64,000 bases of DNA from Kappaphycus alvarezii (GCA_002205965.3 NADL03000490.1:372001-436000); one strand, 5' to 3'. Positions 30,465-43,440 are shown, counted from the stretch's first letter. Numbers and translations are program-made. The notes: a model not told the origin generated them from the letters alone.

Positions 30465-30910
30465 AAGTTGTTCCATTCCACCGAGAACTCCTAGGTTTCC
30501 GTTCGCGCGGGATCCCTGCAGGACTGCAGGAAATCTTCGTCGAATGCGAGCTTTCAGTCTTCGTTTGCTGCGTGCTCGCAAAGCAAGCGAGATTCACCTA
30601 TCCCTTTTGGGTAAGATACCTCCTTAAAGTCGGAGGAGTACAGTTGAAGTACCCAGTAATTTCATTGCGGTAGCTAAAGTTCCGAAAGTTCGCTATTAGT
30701 ATAGAGGCTAAGTAAAGTAAACCTAAAGGCGATTCCACTTTCAGCTTACAGTAAAAGTCAAGATGCGAATAGTACATCTTGGTATCTCTGAAAATCAACT
30801 CTACCGTGATGCAACAGGAAGGCTAAACAATAAGTCAAAATCATTTCGCACTCTTTTTTTCTGTATCTACCCACTCCACTGCCTTAGAACTCGCCCAACC
30901 TTGCAAATCC

Positions 30911-31573
30911 TTGCCTCCAGTGTTCATCTGTCGTTCCGTATTTCTTCATGGCATCGAGATCAACCCAGACGGTCCGGTCGCTCGCAATCTCTTCTTCGAC
31001 TCACAAGACTACCCTCGCCCCAAGTGCTGCTTCATAGACGGCTCATCCATGGAGTCAGACGGCGAGGGTGGTGACGTCCCTTCTACTACTACCATTTCAG
31101 ACATAATTGTTATGACTCATTCTCCTCCTCCGAGGAAAGAATTACTTCGGCATATGCTTTCCTTTGGAAAGAAGAAGGCTGCTGACGAAAGTTAGTCAAA
31201 GAAACCCATCAAACTTCGCTCGAGGCACCCTACTATGTCATTTTTTTGCATCAAAAAGGCCAACCAAGGACGTCGGAACACCAAGCCTGCTGCTGCCGTC
31301 AGAGATGTTTCTTTATTTTCTTCCTCTCCCGCTTCTGTTCCTATGGCTCCAGTTCAGCCGCCTACATCTCCAGGTACTCTTTCTCAGACTTTTTTGTCGC
31401 CTACTGCTCCCCTCTTGGATTTTTTTCTCCATATGCAAGGGTTTCGACTCCTCTCTGCGTCGAACCACTCTCTCCTGCAAATCTTTCCTTCGCTCCTATT
31501 TCTCGATCCCTTTTCCCTGTCCCGGCCTCCAAGCCGAAGGATTCCTTCCTTGTTTGCGAGATCTGACAGCTGA
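30911..31573 (+). pseudogene. Ser/Pro-rich ORF with one in-frame stop, unrecognised
   Basis: One frame is open from 30911 to 31573 except for TAG at 31193. It contains ESDGEGGDVPSTTTISD, basic KKPIKLRSRH and KKANQGRRNTK stretches, then Ser/Pro-rich sequence. Just downstream, other frames give RNKADRAAQRR and CVCCNRLFQISHDREKRIERR, a possible cysteine pair. It lies immediately before copia-2 gag and may be leader sequence of that element. No domain recognised. Confidence 0.3.
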
Positions 31574-31801
31574 GGATGTCCGGAACAAAGCAGATCGAGC
31601 AGCACAGAGGAGGTAAGAAGTGCCGGAATCGCGCCGAGAGGAGAACATCTTTTACTCCCTGTGTCTGCTGTAATCGCCTGTTTCAGATAAGCCACGACCG
31701 TGAAAAACGCATCGAGCGTAGAAACAAGTAAACTGCATCTAGGGTCACTGTGTATCTTCTTTGCTCAATCAAAGTTTCCAATCACTGTACTGCATTAAAT
31801 A

Positions 31802-32866
31802 ATGGATTCCTCTGGAGTTCGTATCGACAGTCTCGAAAAGCTCCGCGATGACAACTTCCTTATCTGGAAGTCCCGAATGCAGCTTCCACTCTCATTAAGA
31901 GAAGTAAGCGACCACTTCACAGAAGACTCTCCAGAGACTTCTTCAGCAGCATAATACTCATGGAAGAAACCAGATTGTAAATCACACGGATTTATCAGAA
32001 TGGCTCTCTCTCTGATATATATCTCGAGCAGGTACAACATGCCAGCACCGCCAAATTCATGTGGTCTCTTATTTGTGATATCTTTGAAAAACACTCTTTT
32101 AATCAAGTTAGCTGCAAGGCATCGCTTTTACAATGCAGAGATGAACGAAAACTAGAAGCTACTTCCGTTTGGCGTTGGAATTCGTCACCGTGCAGCCACA
32201 CTGAAAGAAATGTAGGTCAAAGTCGAGGATAGTGAGATGGCCGTGGCCTTTCTAAATAGACTCCCTGATTTTTTTTACAGTCGCATCTCTGCACTTGATG
32301 CTGCCTACATTAATGAGGACAAAAGTTCGTTTAAATTAGTCCAGAGTCGATTCCACCAGGAGGAACAACGTCATGCTAAACGTGATCATGATGCCTTGAA
32401 AGCCTCGGAGTATGCGGCACTTCTAGTCAAAGGACGTTGGAAATAGAAGCGAAATCCTTCTACATAAAAGTGCATACAATAATGCGGAAAAAATCTGGAC
32501 GATAGCCACTGTTTCAAAAAGTACCCCCACGTCGCTCCTGTCGCCAATCATGCTCAAGCTCTTCTAGACAAGGCCCGTATTAGTGGAAAGGGTCTCGTGG
32601 CATCACAGGAAAGTGTTATTGACGGGGAAATCAAGGACCTTGTATGTCTACCGAGCATTTCCGAAGATCAAAATATGGCTCCGTCAAATAATCCTCGTTT
32701 CGTTAAAACAGGATCTATTCCAGGTGGCAGCTATATCGAGATCTACAGCTGTTCACTCAATCTCTCCGAGCAGACGAATGTTGCACTACAGACCATTGGT
32801 ACATCAAGCTCACTTTCGAATGTATGGCTTATTGATTCAGGATTCGCTTCGCATGTAAACGGATGA
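31802..32866 (+). pseudogene. copia-2 gag and protease remnants
   Basis: The N-terminal peptide LRDDNFLIWKSRMQL is the UBN2/copia gag start. FLNRLPDFF and KASEYAALLVKG (32237-32446) continue gag in another frame, and WLIDSGFASHVNG (near 32829) is the aspartic protease active site with an intact DSG. A zinc knuckle was not found and is presumably lost in the frame-shifted part near 32450-32530. Confidence 0.6.
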
Positions 32867-33261
32867 TCGCTCAGCGCTTACTTTGTACAATCCCTCTTCA
32901 TACACTTCAGGACTGGATCTGGGAGCCGACCCTCAGCGCCCATCGATTTATCAGGAGACTTAATACTAACTCTTCAACAGAGTGGCGCTACATTCAAATG
33001 CATACTGAAGAAAGTTCTGCATATCTCGATCTTGCGCTATCAGTTTCTTTCAGTATCTTCCATGGCAGGTTGAGAGATCAAATCGCACTTTGACGCAAAT
33101 GCGTTTCTCTCTTCATTGGTACAAACTGCTCTATCATGGCAACTGGAACACTTTTTAAAGGTTTATATACACTGGATGTGGCCCAGTACTCATCAATTCC
33201 TACTGACTCAGATATTTTTTTGCTTACTTCCCTTTCAACATGGCAGTAACGACTTGCACAA

Positions 33262-34021
33262 GTGAACACCAGTGCGATCAAGTCAACGGTCATAAATGGG
33301 GCCGTACAGAGCATTAATCTCAAAGAATCAAACAAGAATGGCTCCTGCATTGGTTGTATCCTCGGAAAGCCGCACTGTGTCCCGATTACTACGACAATGA
33401 ATGATTACTCTAAAAATCGTCTTGAGTTAGCTCACTCGGATGCTTTGAGACCTGTCGAAACTCCTTCGCTTAGTGGCGGATTTTTTTTGTATCATTTATT
33501 GACGACTACTCCAAATGGACGACCGTATATACTTTGAAACACAAGTCCAAGCTTACTGAATGTTTCAAAAAGTACAAGGAACTCGCAGAAAAACATTCTG
33601 GCCAATCTCTAAGGGAACTTCACGTTTATGAATTTCATGAAAAAAACCCACTCCGGAAGAAGATAATTTCCTCCTCAAAGCGTTGCGATCCGACGATTGC
33701 GGGGAGTATCTCTCTTCCGCTTTCATGGATTTACTCGACTCAGAAGGTATTCAAAATCAGCTCACCGTATCAAACACGTCTCAGCAAAATAGTGTTGCTC
33801 AACTAATGAATCATACACTTCTCAACATTGTCCGCTCGAGTTTGCATCATAAGAGTCTTCCTAAAAACTTCTTGGCAGAGGCTATCTCCATCACTGTTCA
33901 TGTTCTGAACCGAGTCGCATCCAGCACTATAACAGATAACACTTTCCCATATTTCCTTTGGAACGAAAAATTTCAAATATATTGCATCTGCGAGTATTTG
34001 GATCACAATGGTAATATGTAG
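33262..34021 (+). pseudogene. copia-2 integrase remnant
   Basis: CIGCILGKPH is the end of the zinc segment and LELAHSDALRPVETPS the start of the core. LRSDDCGEYLSSAF holds the second catalytic Asp. QQNSVAQLMNHTLLNIVRS is the third catalytic region, with Gln where copia integrases have Glu (usually V-A-E-R). KNFLAEAISITVHVLNRV follows. Frameshifts occur near 33530 and 33660. Inactive. Confidence 0.7.
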
Positions 34022-34518
34022 TCCCTAGAGGAGGCCTCAAAAAGCCGGATTTGAGGTCAAGGGAACCACTTATAATATGTTACTCTTTGATTAGTAAAGG
34101 TTTCAAGCTTTGGGATATCGAGGCAGAGAAAATGGATGTATCTCGAGACTTAGTAGTCAATGAGTCTGAAAATTCAGAATTTCAATGTACTACAGAAGCT
34201 CTCGAAGAGTAATCTAAACAAGACCATTTCAAAGTTGAAGAAAAGTCCTCAGTGGGAGAAGCTTCTATCCAGACAGTTGCAGCGCAAGATACTGAAGAAG
34301 TAGCCGAGTCCCCACAAAATGTTAATCATATTTCAGTTGAGGATGGATCCTGTGCAGTAACCCTTCATCGCTCATCTATAGTATCCAGGAATGCAAGCAG
34401 GTGGGGGTTCCCTAGACCCAAATAAGATGTACCTCTTATTTATGATACTGCATCGACCATTGTTTGCATCCCTTCTTCGTACGAAGACGCTACTTCTCCC
34501 GACAACATCGATTCATGA

Positions 34519-35170
34519 ATGCCCGGAATCAAGAAAGAGGAAAAATGCATTCGAGAAAATGGAACTTTCAGACTCGTCCCACGGAAAACAGTAATGCACG
34601 TAACTACTTCAGGCTACGTTTTCCGCGTGAAACTGGAAGATGAATTGGAAGTCCGCATCGTCGCCAAGGAATTTAGGCAGGACCCCGGATTGGAATACAA
34701 CGACACGAATGACTCTGTGGTTTCTCTGTCTGTTTTCCGCACGTTTCTTTGTTTGATAAATCTATTCGACCTCGAATGTAATCAAATAGACGTAGTAACC
34801 GCATAACTTTACGGAGATTTGTAGGAGGATATTTATATGGAAGTTACATCCGGCTTTCGGGATACAAGCAATCCTGATCAAGTTTGCAGACTTCGCAAAG
34901 CCTTGTACGGACTGAAGAAGGCCACATGTCAATAGTATGACAAAATACACGAGTTTTACTTCAAATATTCGACTCGAATGCAACTTACATGAACCATGCC
35001 TTCATGTGTCTAGGCATGGTAACTCAGTTTCAATAACTGTGCATTACGTCGATGATATCTTGACTGCAGGATCCGGCAGAGATGGATAAGAAAGTATCAA
35101 AACTGAGTTGAAGGGCCGCTTTAAGATGAAAGATCTTGGTCATGTCAAAGAGTTGTCCGTCAACGTGCAA
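34519..35170 (+). pseudogene. copia-2 reverse transcriptase remnant
   Basis: GTFRLVPRK, GYVFRVKLEDELEVRIVAKE and NQIDVVTA with LYGDL are the fingers of a copia RT. VCRLRKALYGLKKATCQ follows, then YVDD near 35045 and FKMKDLGHVKEL. TAA and TAG codons replace Phe, Gln and Trp at conserved places, consistent with point decay. Confidence 0.7.
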
Positions 35171-35189
35171 GAAGGACTTTGCACCTTTC

Positions 35190-35560
35190 TCAGGTATCTT
35201 TTCCGGAGAAGATAATCTGGAAACTTACTTCTATTGTCCGGAACCACCAATAGACTCGCTTCGAGGTCTATATAAGCCCTGGTCTCCCTCCCTGTTCTGT
35301 CTGAGTAAAGTACCTCACCATCTTCTTGCTCCTAACTCTCTTTCTTGGCCCTTCACTCCTTCTCTCTCTCACTCCCTCTTTCGATCTACTTTTTTCGTTC
35401 CTTCCTTCTCCCTCTCCCTCGCTCCACCTCCTCTTTCCCTCTATCAAAATATGCATGCGCATATTTCTCTGTCTCAGGTGCAGCTGGAAATAAGATATGA
35501 ATAAAGGCTACTGAGGAGCCTCTAGGAACTGATCGAATGGTTCTAGTCAGTTATTTTTTC
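35190..35560 (+). repeat. LTR-like block of copia-2
   Basis: Contains CTATATAAGCCCTGG (near 35268), GAGTAAAGTACCTCACCATC, a long pyrimidine tract (35330-35440) and AATAAAGGCTACTGAGG (near 35502). The first two motifs and the tract match the reverse complement of 47740-47990, so the block is a repeated promoter/polyadenylation unit. Promoter before tract before AATAAA is the U3-R-U5 order. Confidence 0.6.
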
Positions 35561-37789
35561 TAAAATCGTCCAAAACACCGGAAATTCCAAAATTAGGGAA
35601 GTTTGCAGAAGCCTGAATTACTAATTGATCCAAAGAAAAATAACTACCGTATCCAGCATCATGTCCGATTCAAAATTCTTTGTAACATAGTTCCCTGATA
35701 ATGTGAGAAGTCACAACAAACTTTTCATATTATTTGAAATCATCGCGGGTCGGTTACCAAATGTTCTTGTAAACCAAAGTGATGAGATCAACTTCCTGAG
35801 TAAAAATATTTTCAGGCATTGTCAAATGAGGACTAGAGATTGCAAAGAGCTCACTGGAATGGACAAAACCTCCGAATAGGTATATATAGAATAGGTAAAT
35901 AATACCAATATACAGATTAAAGCCTATAAAGAACCACTCTACTTTTCTGTAATATCATTGAATCTTTAAGATTAAAAAAATGGAAACAGTGATTCATTAA
36001 TAAATCTAACGAGAACCGACTGCCTTAGTAAGGAAATAAAGTTCTAATAAAAAGGAAAGACAACTGTAGTTATTGCTGATGATGCTGCAGTGAGCTCGTT
36101 TGTATTTTTCAATACCATAGATATCTACCTGGATAATAAAAGAAATCATTTTCAGTTTAATGTATCATATTAGAGTCAAATAAGTCAAGAGTCTTTGTGT
36201 ATATGCAAGACGTGTAGAAGATTTGGTAAATTTTTTGGATGTATTTCTTGTATACTTTCATAAGTTTTCCCCCAAGGAAAGAGTAGGTTACTTGAAATAG
36301 AATTTCAGAAAGAATGGAAACCATAAAATTAAGGCCTTTACAGACATCTGGACATGGAAACATCGGCTCTTCGAATAAAGCTGTACGAATTTTTAAAACA
36401 AGACCTTTTCAATTAAATTGAAAGCTTATAGTAAGTCCCCATCAACTGGCTTAATATAATACGTTCTTTACTTATATTTAAAGAAGACTAAGGCAACCAT
36501 TCAGAAACCCGAAGACCTCTTAGACTCACTAAAAAAACCGAAGGATAAATGGAAGCACATAGTAACAGACAACATCATATCACTTCCAAAGTCGAAAAAT
36601 GGAAACAACAGCGTGCAGAAGGTCGTAGATAGCCTTTAAAGATGATTAGAATGATAATAAAGTCAACTTTAAATATCCTGATACAGACCTTCCGATCAAA
36701 TAGCCCTTCTGTTCAAGATTATGTGTACAGAAACTGCAGATTACCAGTCTTCATCATACTTATATCTAGATGAAGTCCTTGTATCCCTCAAATATCAGCC
36801 GGGAGTGGAAATTATGTGGATTATGTATAGTACTCATAATATTAATTGGTACATTCGAGAAACTCGACACTCATGACATAAATCACTGCCGGTGTTTAAC
36901 AAATTAATAGAATAAAATTATGATTTTGACACACTCAACAAAATTAAAAAAAGTTCTTGAAAATTCAGATTCTGTACTCAAATTTGGTTCTTTATCCTAA
37001 TATTTTTTATTTTAATATATGTTCTAGTTCAAAATAGTGCTGAATGCTTCTCATGAATTATCATTGTATCCTTCAGTACTTGAAGGTTTCTCCCTAGAGA
37101 CTATTTGTAATTTGTGGGGAATCGTCGGAGCTTTTCTTGCAGAGCCAACTCTCTGAAAGTAAAAAGATCCTCACTGGGTCATTATCTGTTGATGTGGACT
37201 TTACACGAAAAATGATAATATTTATGTACTCCTGTAGGCTGTTTTGCGTCTTGGATGTTAGGGATGAGAAGTGAAGGGATTGTGACGGATGAAAGGGAAA
37301 AACCCACCATGTGGTTCCCAGTCCCTTTTCCTGTTCTACTTCCACCGTGGTATTGTCCTTACTGGCTTTAACTCCTCTTACTTACTAATCTTAGTTGCCT
37401 TGAAAAGAAAATTTTCGTTCCCTAACGTACTTCTCGCTGGCGAAACACAATGCTAACTACGAGCCCGAAGGAGGGCTAGTGCTCCCCTGGCCATCTACCG
37501 TGGACCGACTAAATACAAAATCTCCCAGGTTCGCCTTCCTTGCAACTGTTTACGTTTCGAGCTGAAAACAACAGTTTTCAGCTTGCACTTTCCCTTCCCT
37601 AATTTCCCCAGATAATTTTGCCCTGAAAATTTGTATATCTACGATAATCACCTCATGTATTTTCCTCACGAAAAGGAAAGCACTATCTTCCATAGAAATC
37701 CAAGTCGCCTTGACAGGAGTCGACCTCTCTTGTGCAGCAGAAGATACTTTCATTGAGCCTCCAACTGCCATAATCCACAGTAAAAGGTC
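35561..37789. other. AT-rich DNA, no gene seen
   Basis: Very AT-rich, stops in all frames. No repeat partner or RNA gene recognised. Confidence 0.5.
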
Positions 37790-38190
37790 TGATATCAGAG
37801 TCGTAGGAGCCCTAGGCGGAATTTATTGAAGCCAGCTGTAAATTATTTCGACTTTCCATTCGTCAGCAAACTAACCACCTACAATTCCGAAATTCGAGGC
37901 ATCAATTGTTACAAGTCTTGAGGACGCCATGTCATACAAGCACAGAAGGAACTAAGGCTTTACTACTGCGTTTCCAGATAGGACCAGGCTTCTCTCATGC
38001 TAGTCCTTCCTCTTCTAGTATGGAATCCGGGGGCATTTGCGGTTGTCACAGATCTTGCAGAATAAATTGCGAATAGAGCCATAGAGCATTTTTTCGAGGT
38101 TGGGATCTATTATTTTGCAACGGCGTCTCGTGTCAGTAATCTTTTCTAGAGCGAGCTTCCTCTTATCTATTCTCCCTACACCTTTTTAGA
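37790..38190 (+). pseudogene. RLE endonuclease fragment, strongly decayed
   Basis: VNYFDFPFVSKL (compare TDYFRVTFVNPL), VLPLLVWNPGAFAVVTDLAE (compare ISTLGGWHPAAFSVVKELAR) and NRAIEHFFEVG align in order with the RLE copy at 57290-58400, across frame changes and stops. The RPD motif is not visible. Among the oldest copies in the window. Confidence 0.5.
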
Positions 38191-38929
38191 AAGAATTGAT
38201 AAGTTTACTGTCATCTCTGTAGAGGTAGTTCACCTCTAGAACTCCCTTTTTTCTTATCTCTCTAGTTTCTCACAGTAAATAAATCCCCTATTTTACTTCC
38301 CTCTCCTGCTTTTCAACAATTGGGCATATATCCGGCACGCTAAGAATTAATTTCTTGCTGACGATATTTTTGATACGAAACCGGTCCTTTCTGAAAATGA
38401 TTGTTTCTTTCGTCCCAATATACATCTTTGTCCTATCATTCTTTAAAAAAATTGCACTAACTGTTTTTCAAAAGAAAAGAAATCCTAAAATTAATTTTCC
38501 TTTAGGATTCCAAATTCACTATATGAATCCATTTTCTATTCTATGTCTCATGATTTCGTCCTCCTCTTTAGAGGAGAACCTCACAATTCATGATTTTCTT
38601 CGAACGTCAAGTTCAGTTCCGATTTTTACCAAGCAGATATTTTAATTTTCCCTCAACGTATGCAAATTCGAAGCGGCAGCATTGCCTTAACTCTTTTCAT
38701 TTTGACAAAGGCCATGAAAACTATCGAAAACATGCCCTTATATAAAGCGCTTTCCTAAAGTAGTTGAAGCAAAACCCCTATCATCAGCCAACCCATCGGC
38801 TCACACGGACAATTACTTAATTTGGCATCAAAGTGACCCATCTCCGCCCGTCCCTCACCATCGCGAAATCGCCATAGCCCGCTGCTCCTTCAATATTCTG
38901 ACTATAATTGGAAACATGCTAGCTGAATA

Positions 38930-39360
38930 CGATCCATATATCAGGAGAGTAGACCGGGTACGCCTTTTGAAGTAGTCCATACGTCAATTCGTGGATAAGG
39001 CAGAGAATGCCGAGGAGATGAAGGGAGTTGAGGAGACTGAGGCGTATGTGGAGGGATCCAAAGATGAGGAGGAATGGATAGACCCGTGGAAGTCATTGGT
39101 GTACAACATTGAATGAGTTGCGTTGGAATACGGAATGGACAGTAAGGCTTTGTCCGTAATCTCAGACTCTTCTTTTTTGGGAGTAGCGGAATCTGAGGGT
39201 CTAAAGAGTGATTGCAGAATCCTGAAATGTCCGAGTAGAACATATCTCTTTCTGGGCCGTTCCAAAGAATTTTTAGGGACCGAATTAAAGTTGTAGATAC
39301 TAGGGATGTTTTTTTACTCTGACATCGAGGATGAAGATTTTGAGGAATAGATATAAATAT
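38930..39360 (+). pseudogene. Acidic dark gene family, copy 3
   Basis: Plus-strand peptides VEGSKDEEEWIDPWKSLV, LSVISDSSFLGVAESEG and YSDIEDEDFEE. The first matches the minus strand at 43090-43440 (VEGS, DDENWVDPWELLL) and the last matches copies 1 and 2 (LEDEDFEE). A hairpin-repeat copy follows at 39490. Function unknown. Confidence 0.45.
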
Positions 39361-39489
39361 TTATTCTGAAAGTACCTACCAATTTATGTTATTTAGTAAT
39401 TTTGCTTGAGACTTTTGGGTTCGCCGAAAAGTCTATGTACGCTGTTCAATATCTTTCTATGGGAGAGAGCGAGCAAGGTTGCATAAAAA

Positions 39490-39750
39490 TTCAAGTGCAA
39501 AACCAAATAGTTGGATACTTGAAAATCAACTTCTGACCCTAGAAGCATTCCTTTCTTGCTATTGTCTGATAACAGTTTGTAGACCCTGATCCTTTCATAT
39601 TATTTTGTAGCCCATTGCCCCGCCGTCCTTATTCACTTTGTTTTTTACCCATAAATATACTACTGTACCACTTTTGTCGCTTGTAACACTTCCGTTGTCA
39701 GATAAATGGTCCTAGGAATCTTATCGACGCCGGTTTTTACTATTAGGAAC
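39490..39750. repeat. Hairpin-repeat family, copy D
   Basis: Diverged copy: GTTGGATACTTGAAAATCAAC instead of the perfect hairpin, then GTAGACCCTGATCC and CACTTTTGTCGCTTGTAACA, with right end TTTTTACTATTA. It follows acidic copy 3, as copies C and E follow acidic copies 1 and 2. Confidence 0.6.
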
Positions 39751-42700
39751 CTCACGAAAGTAGGAATTGGAATTATTGCTGTTAGTGCGTCTAACAGATT
39801 CATGCTATGAGTTATGTAGTGTTAAGATGAATACAGTAGGTTAGAGATATCAGAGTCTTTCGAGTCTTACATCCCGACTAGAGTCAACAGCATATATATT
39901 GCAGCGAAGTTAAAAAAATACTTATTGAGCAGTTGAGAGGCTCCAAAGAAATAAATTAAAGACATGAAATACTATACTGTTGAAATGAAAATTATGAGTT
40001 CATAACAAAAGGTCTCAATCGCTAATCAAGCACAAGCCGTCGACCTTTCATGTTAAATTCATACTTAAATTCATACGATAGCTTTGTTTACTGTTAAGGA
40101 TAATTCTTCAGAGGATGCTATTCTTAAAGACAGGTATCCCAAGACAGAGGTATTGCAAGGTACGAGAGTGTTACCGAAGTGTATTTGTGGGAATGAGAAT
40201 AGGTGAATCATACCTAGGGTCAAGGGGTTATAAATAAGTACAGAAGGAGCAGGATCTACAACATATGCTCTGGGACTAGCTTTGAAAATTGATTCTTAGG
40301 TCATAAGTAAGCTTTCAAATTTTGGACTACTTTAGTCTGAACTTGAAGCTGTCTCCCAACTTGCTTGCTCTCTTCTAGAGGAATCATTTTTCTCAGCTTA
40401 CTAAATTTTTGGCTAACTCGAAAGTATCAGTCAAACGTACTAAATATTATAAAATGCATTATAGGGAATGGTGGGGACGATAAATAATAACAATAGATAC
40501 TGTCAGGATAAATATATATATTTCCTCCTTAAAATCTTCATCCTTGAGATGAGAGCCAAAAATTCCTCCAAAATATCCAAATTTCCCATGCAGTCTATGG
40601 GAGCTAGTTTTTTTGTTGCCACTGGAAGGGATCCTCTAGTTTTTTAATTTTGTTTTCACACTTCATCTGAGTGCTTCCAATTTATTTGTTTTCTTATTTC
40701 TTTCTCCTTTCTTTCTCTTACATATTTGGTCCTAGCAATAGGAACTCAATAAAAAAATCTAATTGCATTTCGTTTCTACAAGGAAGACAAGTCTCCTATG
40801 ATTCTTGTTACTGCACAGGTAGGTTTTTCGGTAGATCTTCTGAGTGAACTTGATAACGCGGGGGATCCCTTATTTCCGTTAGCCTCAGTTTTTCGTTCTA
40901 GTTACCCCCACCAAACTAGTGAAAACTCTGCCACCTTGCATTGATAAGCTTTATATCGCAGGTACGACAAAAAAATTAGGGCCTCTTCTCCTTGTTCTCC
41001 CTCTTTCTCTTACGATCCGTTTCAACATTGAACGCAGTAGTACAGGAGTGGCCGATACGGGCCTGGGATCGGCAAGAAGTGGCTTCGGAAGAAGAAACGA
41101 GGGCGGTTGTGCAGTGAGAAGGGCGATATGCGCGGTGTGGAGAACGGAGTGCCGGTTTCGAGTGACTAGATACCTGCGAGGAAGGCCCGATGCAGAAGAA
41201 GTTGCGTTGAGATTCGGATTCTGCTGACCTTTCCTCGGCTTCCTCGTCAATGAGATGGTGCCGCGGTTACTAAATGTAGTGCAATCACACCTCGGTTTCT
41301 CTAGTTGGGGTTTCTGTAAGTTGCTTTGGAAAAAATCAACCACCAGAGACAAGAAAGGCCGCGATCTATGGGTGTTCTGTTTTCTCCTTTCTCGCGAAAC
41401 TCAGGCCTTGTGAGCCTTAGGCAGCTTAGTGCTGTGATGGAACCGGGTGGTAGAGTCTCGATGCGGAAACCTGCCGGTTGCGATGGCGGGATAGCACAAG
41501 GCGGAGTCGCAAATCTGATATCCGATCGGTTTAAGCTGGCTTAATTGCGCGCATATTAGTCTTATAAAGCGTCGACTTGAGACCTGTATGAAGTTTTAGC
41601 TCGAAGATCACCTCTTGAAACGAAAGTAGTCGTCACCCCTTGCTAAAGATTTTGATAACGTAGAAAATTTGGGTATGAAAGAGTAGCTTACGGGCTACGT
41701 CATCTCTGCGATCTACAATCACGGCCTCCGGCGACGTATCTTCTACCCGTCTTTGGATCCAACACGCAAAAAGAACAAAAACAAAAGAAGAAGGTTCAAA
41801 TATGTAATAATATTTACAGTGAGGAAGTAAAGGTGTTGTTGAAAAGGGACTAAGCCCACCTTGAACAGATCATAGCACCGTAAAGTATATCCCTTGAGCA
41901 GGAGGTCTTCTTAAGGACGGAAAAATTGCAAAGAAGTTTTTTAAATCAATGTGAAAGGGGTAAAGGGGAAAGGGAAAAATGGGACGCAAACCAAACCACA
42001 GGCAAGCTAAAAGTGAATGGGTGTCCCAATTTTTAGGGAAAAGTTCTTACTAGACGGGGGAAAAGTTCTTACTAGACGGGTAAGTAAGGACATCGTGCTT
42101 TGTTACTTTAGAGTCCCTCGAGGGTAAGCCTGTGGTCAGCTCTTACATGGACGACCCCAGAATAAAATTACTGTAGGGTAACCTAAATAATGTAAACTAA
42201 ATGTCCTTATCTAAATTCGGCTAACCAATAAAGTTACTGCTGTACAGTGGGTCCACAAAATTAGATAGTAAAAAACTACTATTAAACATGCGTTCTAATT
42301 TCCATGATGTCAATTTCACGGAAATTCCAAGAGGCTAGCCACGTGACAGAAGGGCTTTCCTCCAGGTCATCCGACAATTTACGGTTCCCGATTGCCCTAA
42401 ACTCCGTTATATGAACTTCATCTCTGCTGATTCCCTCACTGATATCTCCATTCGTCCTATTTAGCAAACTTGCGGCCTTCTCCATGTGTCGTAGTTCCTG
42501 GTACCAGCGGTGATCCTATGGAGTCCTCAAAGGCTTCGATTTCCTTCCAATCAATCCCTTCAGTAAACATGAAGGGTTGGGTATGTCAGTAAGTAGGAGT
42601 ATTGTCCCTCTGACCTTCGAGGTAGGCGCCAAAAGTCCAAAACGCTAAGTGACACCGGCAGAAGATTGGGTACTTCCTCCTTGAACTTCGGTATACACAC

Positions 42701-43089
42701 TGTAAGTCGAAGAGAATAAGGTAAAACACTTCTTTAAGGCAAGGGTATGTCGCTAATGGGTGCGTTTGTGCTTTTGTGTAGTAGGTCTCCGCGTTTGTGT
42801 GTGTGTGTGGCTTTTCCTGCAGATCAAGGCTCGGACCCTTTGTCGACCAGCATGTATAAAGAGGATCATCAAAACATAAAAAATCCATTTGAAACTAAAA
42901 GCTTTAACGAAAACACAAAAAGTAGCCACTATAGTTCTTATTCAGCGGTTTTTGGGAGTGCTGTACTGTTTATTGGTGTGGAAAGCATATTTATTTGGCG
43001 AGATACATTCACAGTACTTTAAAAGAATCTCATGCTCCAAATTTGTGGCCAAATGCATTACCTTACTTGGATTTTAAGTGCCGATTCGG
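39751..43089. other. No supported gene
   Basis: Mostly AT-rich. A more GC-rich island at 41000-41550 has ORFs on both strands (102 and 72 aa plus, 133 aa minus) without recognisable domains. A tandem duplication of AAAAGTTCTTACTAGACGGG lies at 42040-42080. Confidence 0.4.
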
Positions 43090-43440
43090 TGACCAAAATT
43101 CATCACAACACTTCCAGCCATCCAGTAGAGCCCCTATAAACTCCGTAGAATGACCCAAAATGACATCTAACCCCTTCTGGCATATCAAGATCATCAATCT
43201 CCTCCTCAATACTCTCAAACTTCGCCCTATCCCCAGACGAGGAGTCCAAGATTACGGTTACTCCCTCACTATCCCTTCGTCCGCTACAGCAGCTTTCCCA
43301 CGGTTTAACAACAGCAACTCCCATGGATCCACCCAATTCTCGTCATCTTACGATCCCTCTACAACAGCTCCAGCCTCCTCCAGTTCCGGAACCTTCTTAT
43401 TTTACTCCTCATTCTCCTCTTCTTCCACCTCGAAGAAGTG
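43090..43440 (-). pseudogene. Acidic dark gene family, copy 4 (inverted)
   Basis: The minus strand reads VEGS, stop, DDENWVDPWELLLLNRG in one frame and FESIEEEIDDLDMPEGVRC in another. The first segment matches copy 3. The plus strand gives a long Ser-rich ORF, here regarded as a shadow. An RLE fragment on the opposite strand follows within 40 bases. Confidence 0.45.

Larger units (their letters stand above)
31802..35190 (+). mobile_element. Ty1/copia retrotransposon (copia-2), heavily decayed
   Basis: Copia order is kept: gag from ATG 31802 (MDSSGVRIDSLEKLRDDNF, then YLEQVQHASTAKFMWSLICD), a protease loop WLIDSGFASH (near 32829), an integrase, and RT with HYVDDILTAG (35042-35070). Every segment is split by stops and frameshifts. 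It is more diverged than copia-1 and belongs to the lineage with a DSG protease. The RNase H is missing: RT sequence runs straight into an LTR-like block near 35190, so an internal deletion is likely. No 5' LTR was identified. Confidence 0.75.

Noticed and set aside
35268-35462. Arg/Ser/Glu-rich minus ORF (and the similar ORF at 47799-47981)
   Set aside because: Both are translations of the LTR pyrimidine/purine tract.
40919-41544. ORFs on both strands in a GC-richer island
   Set aside because: No recognised domain and no second copy in the window; kept only as unassigned DNA.
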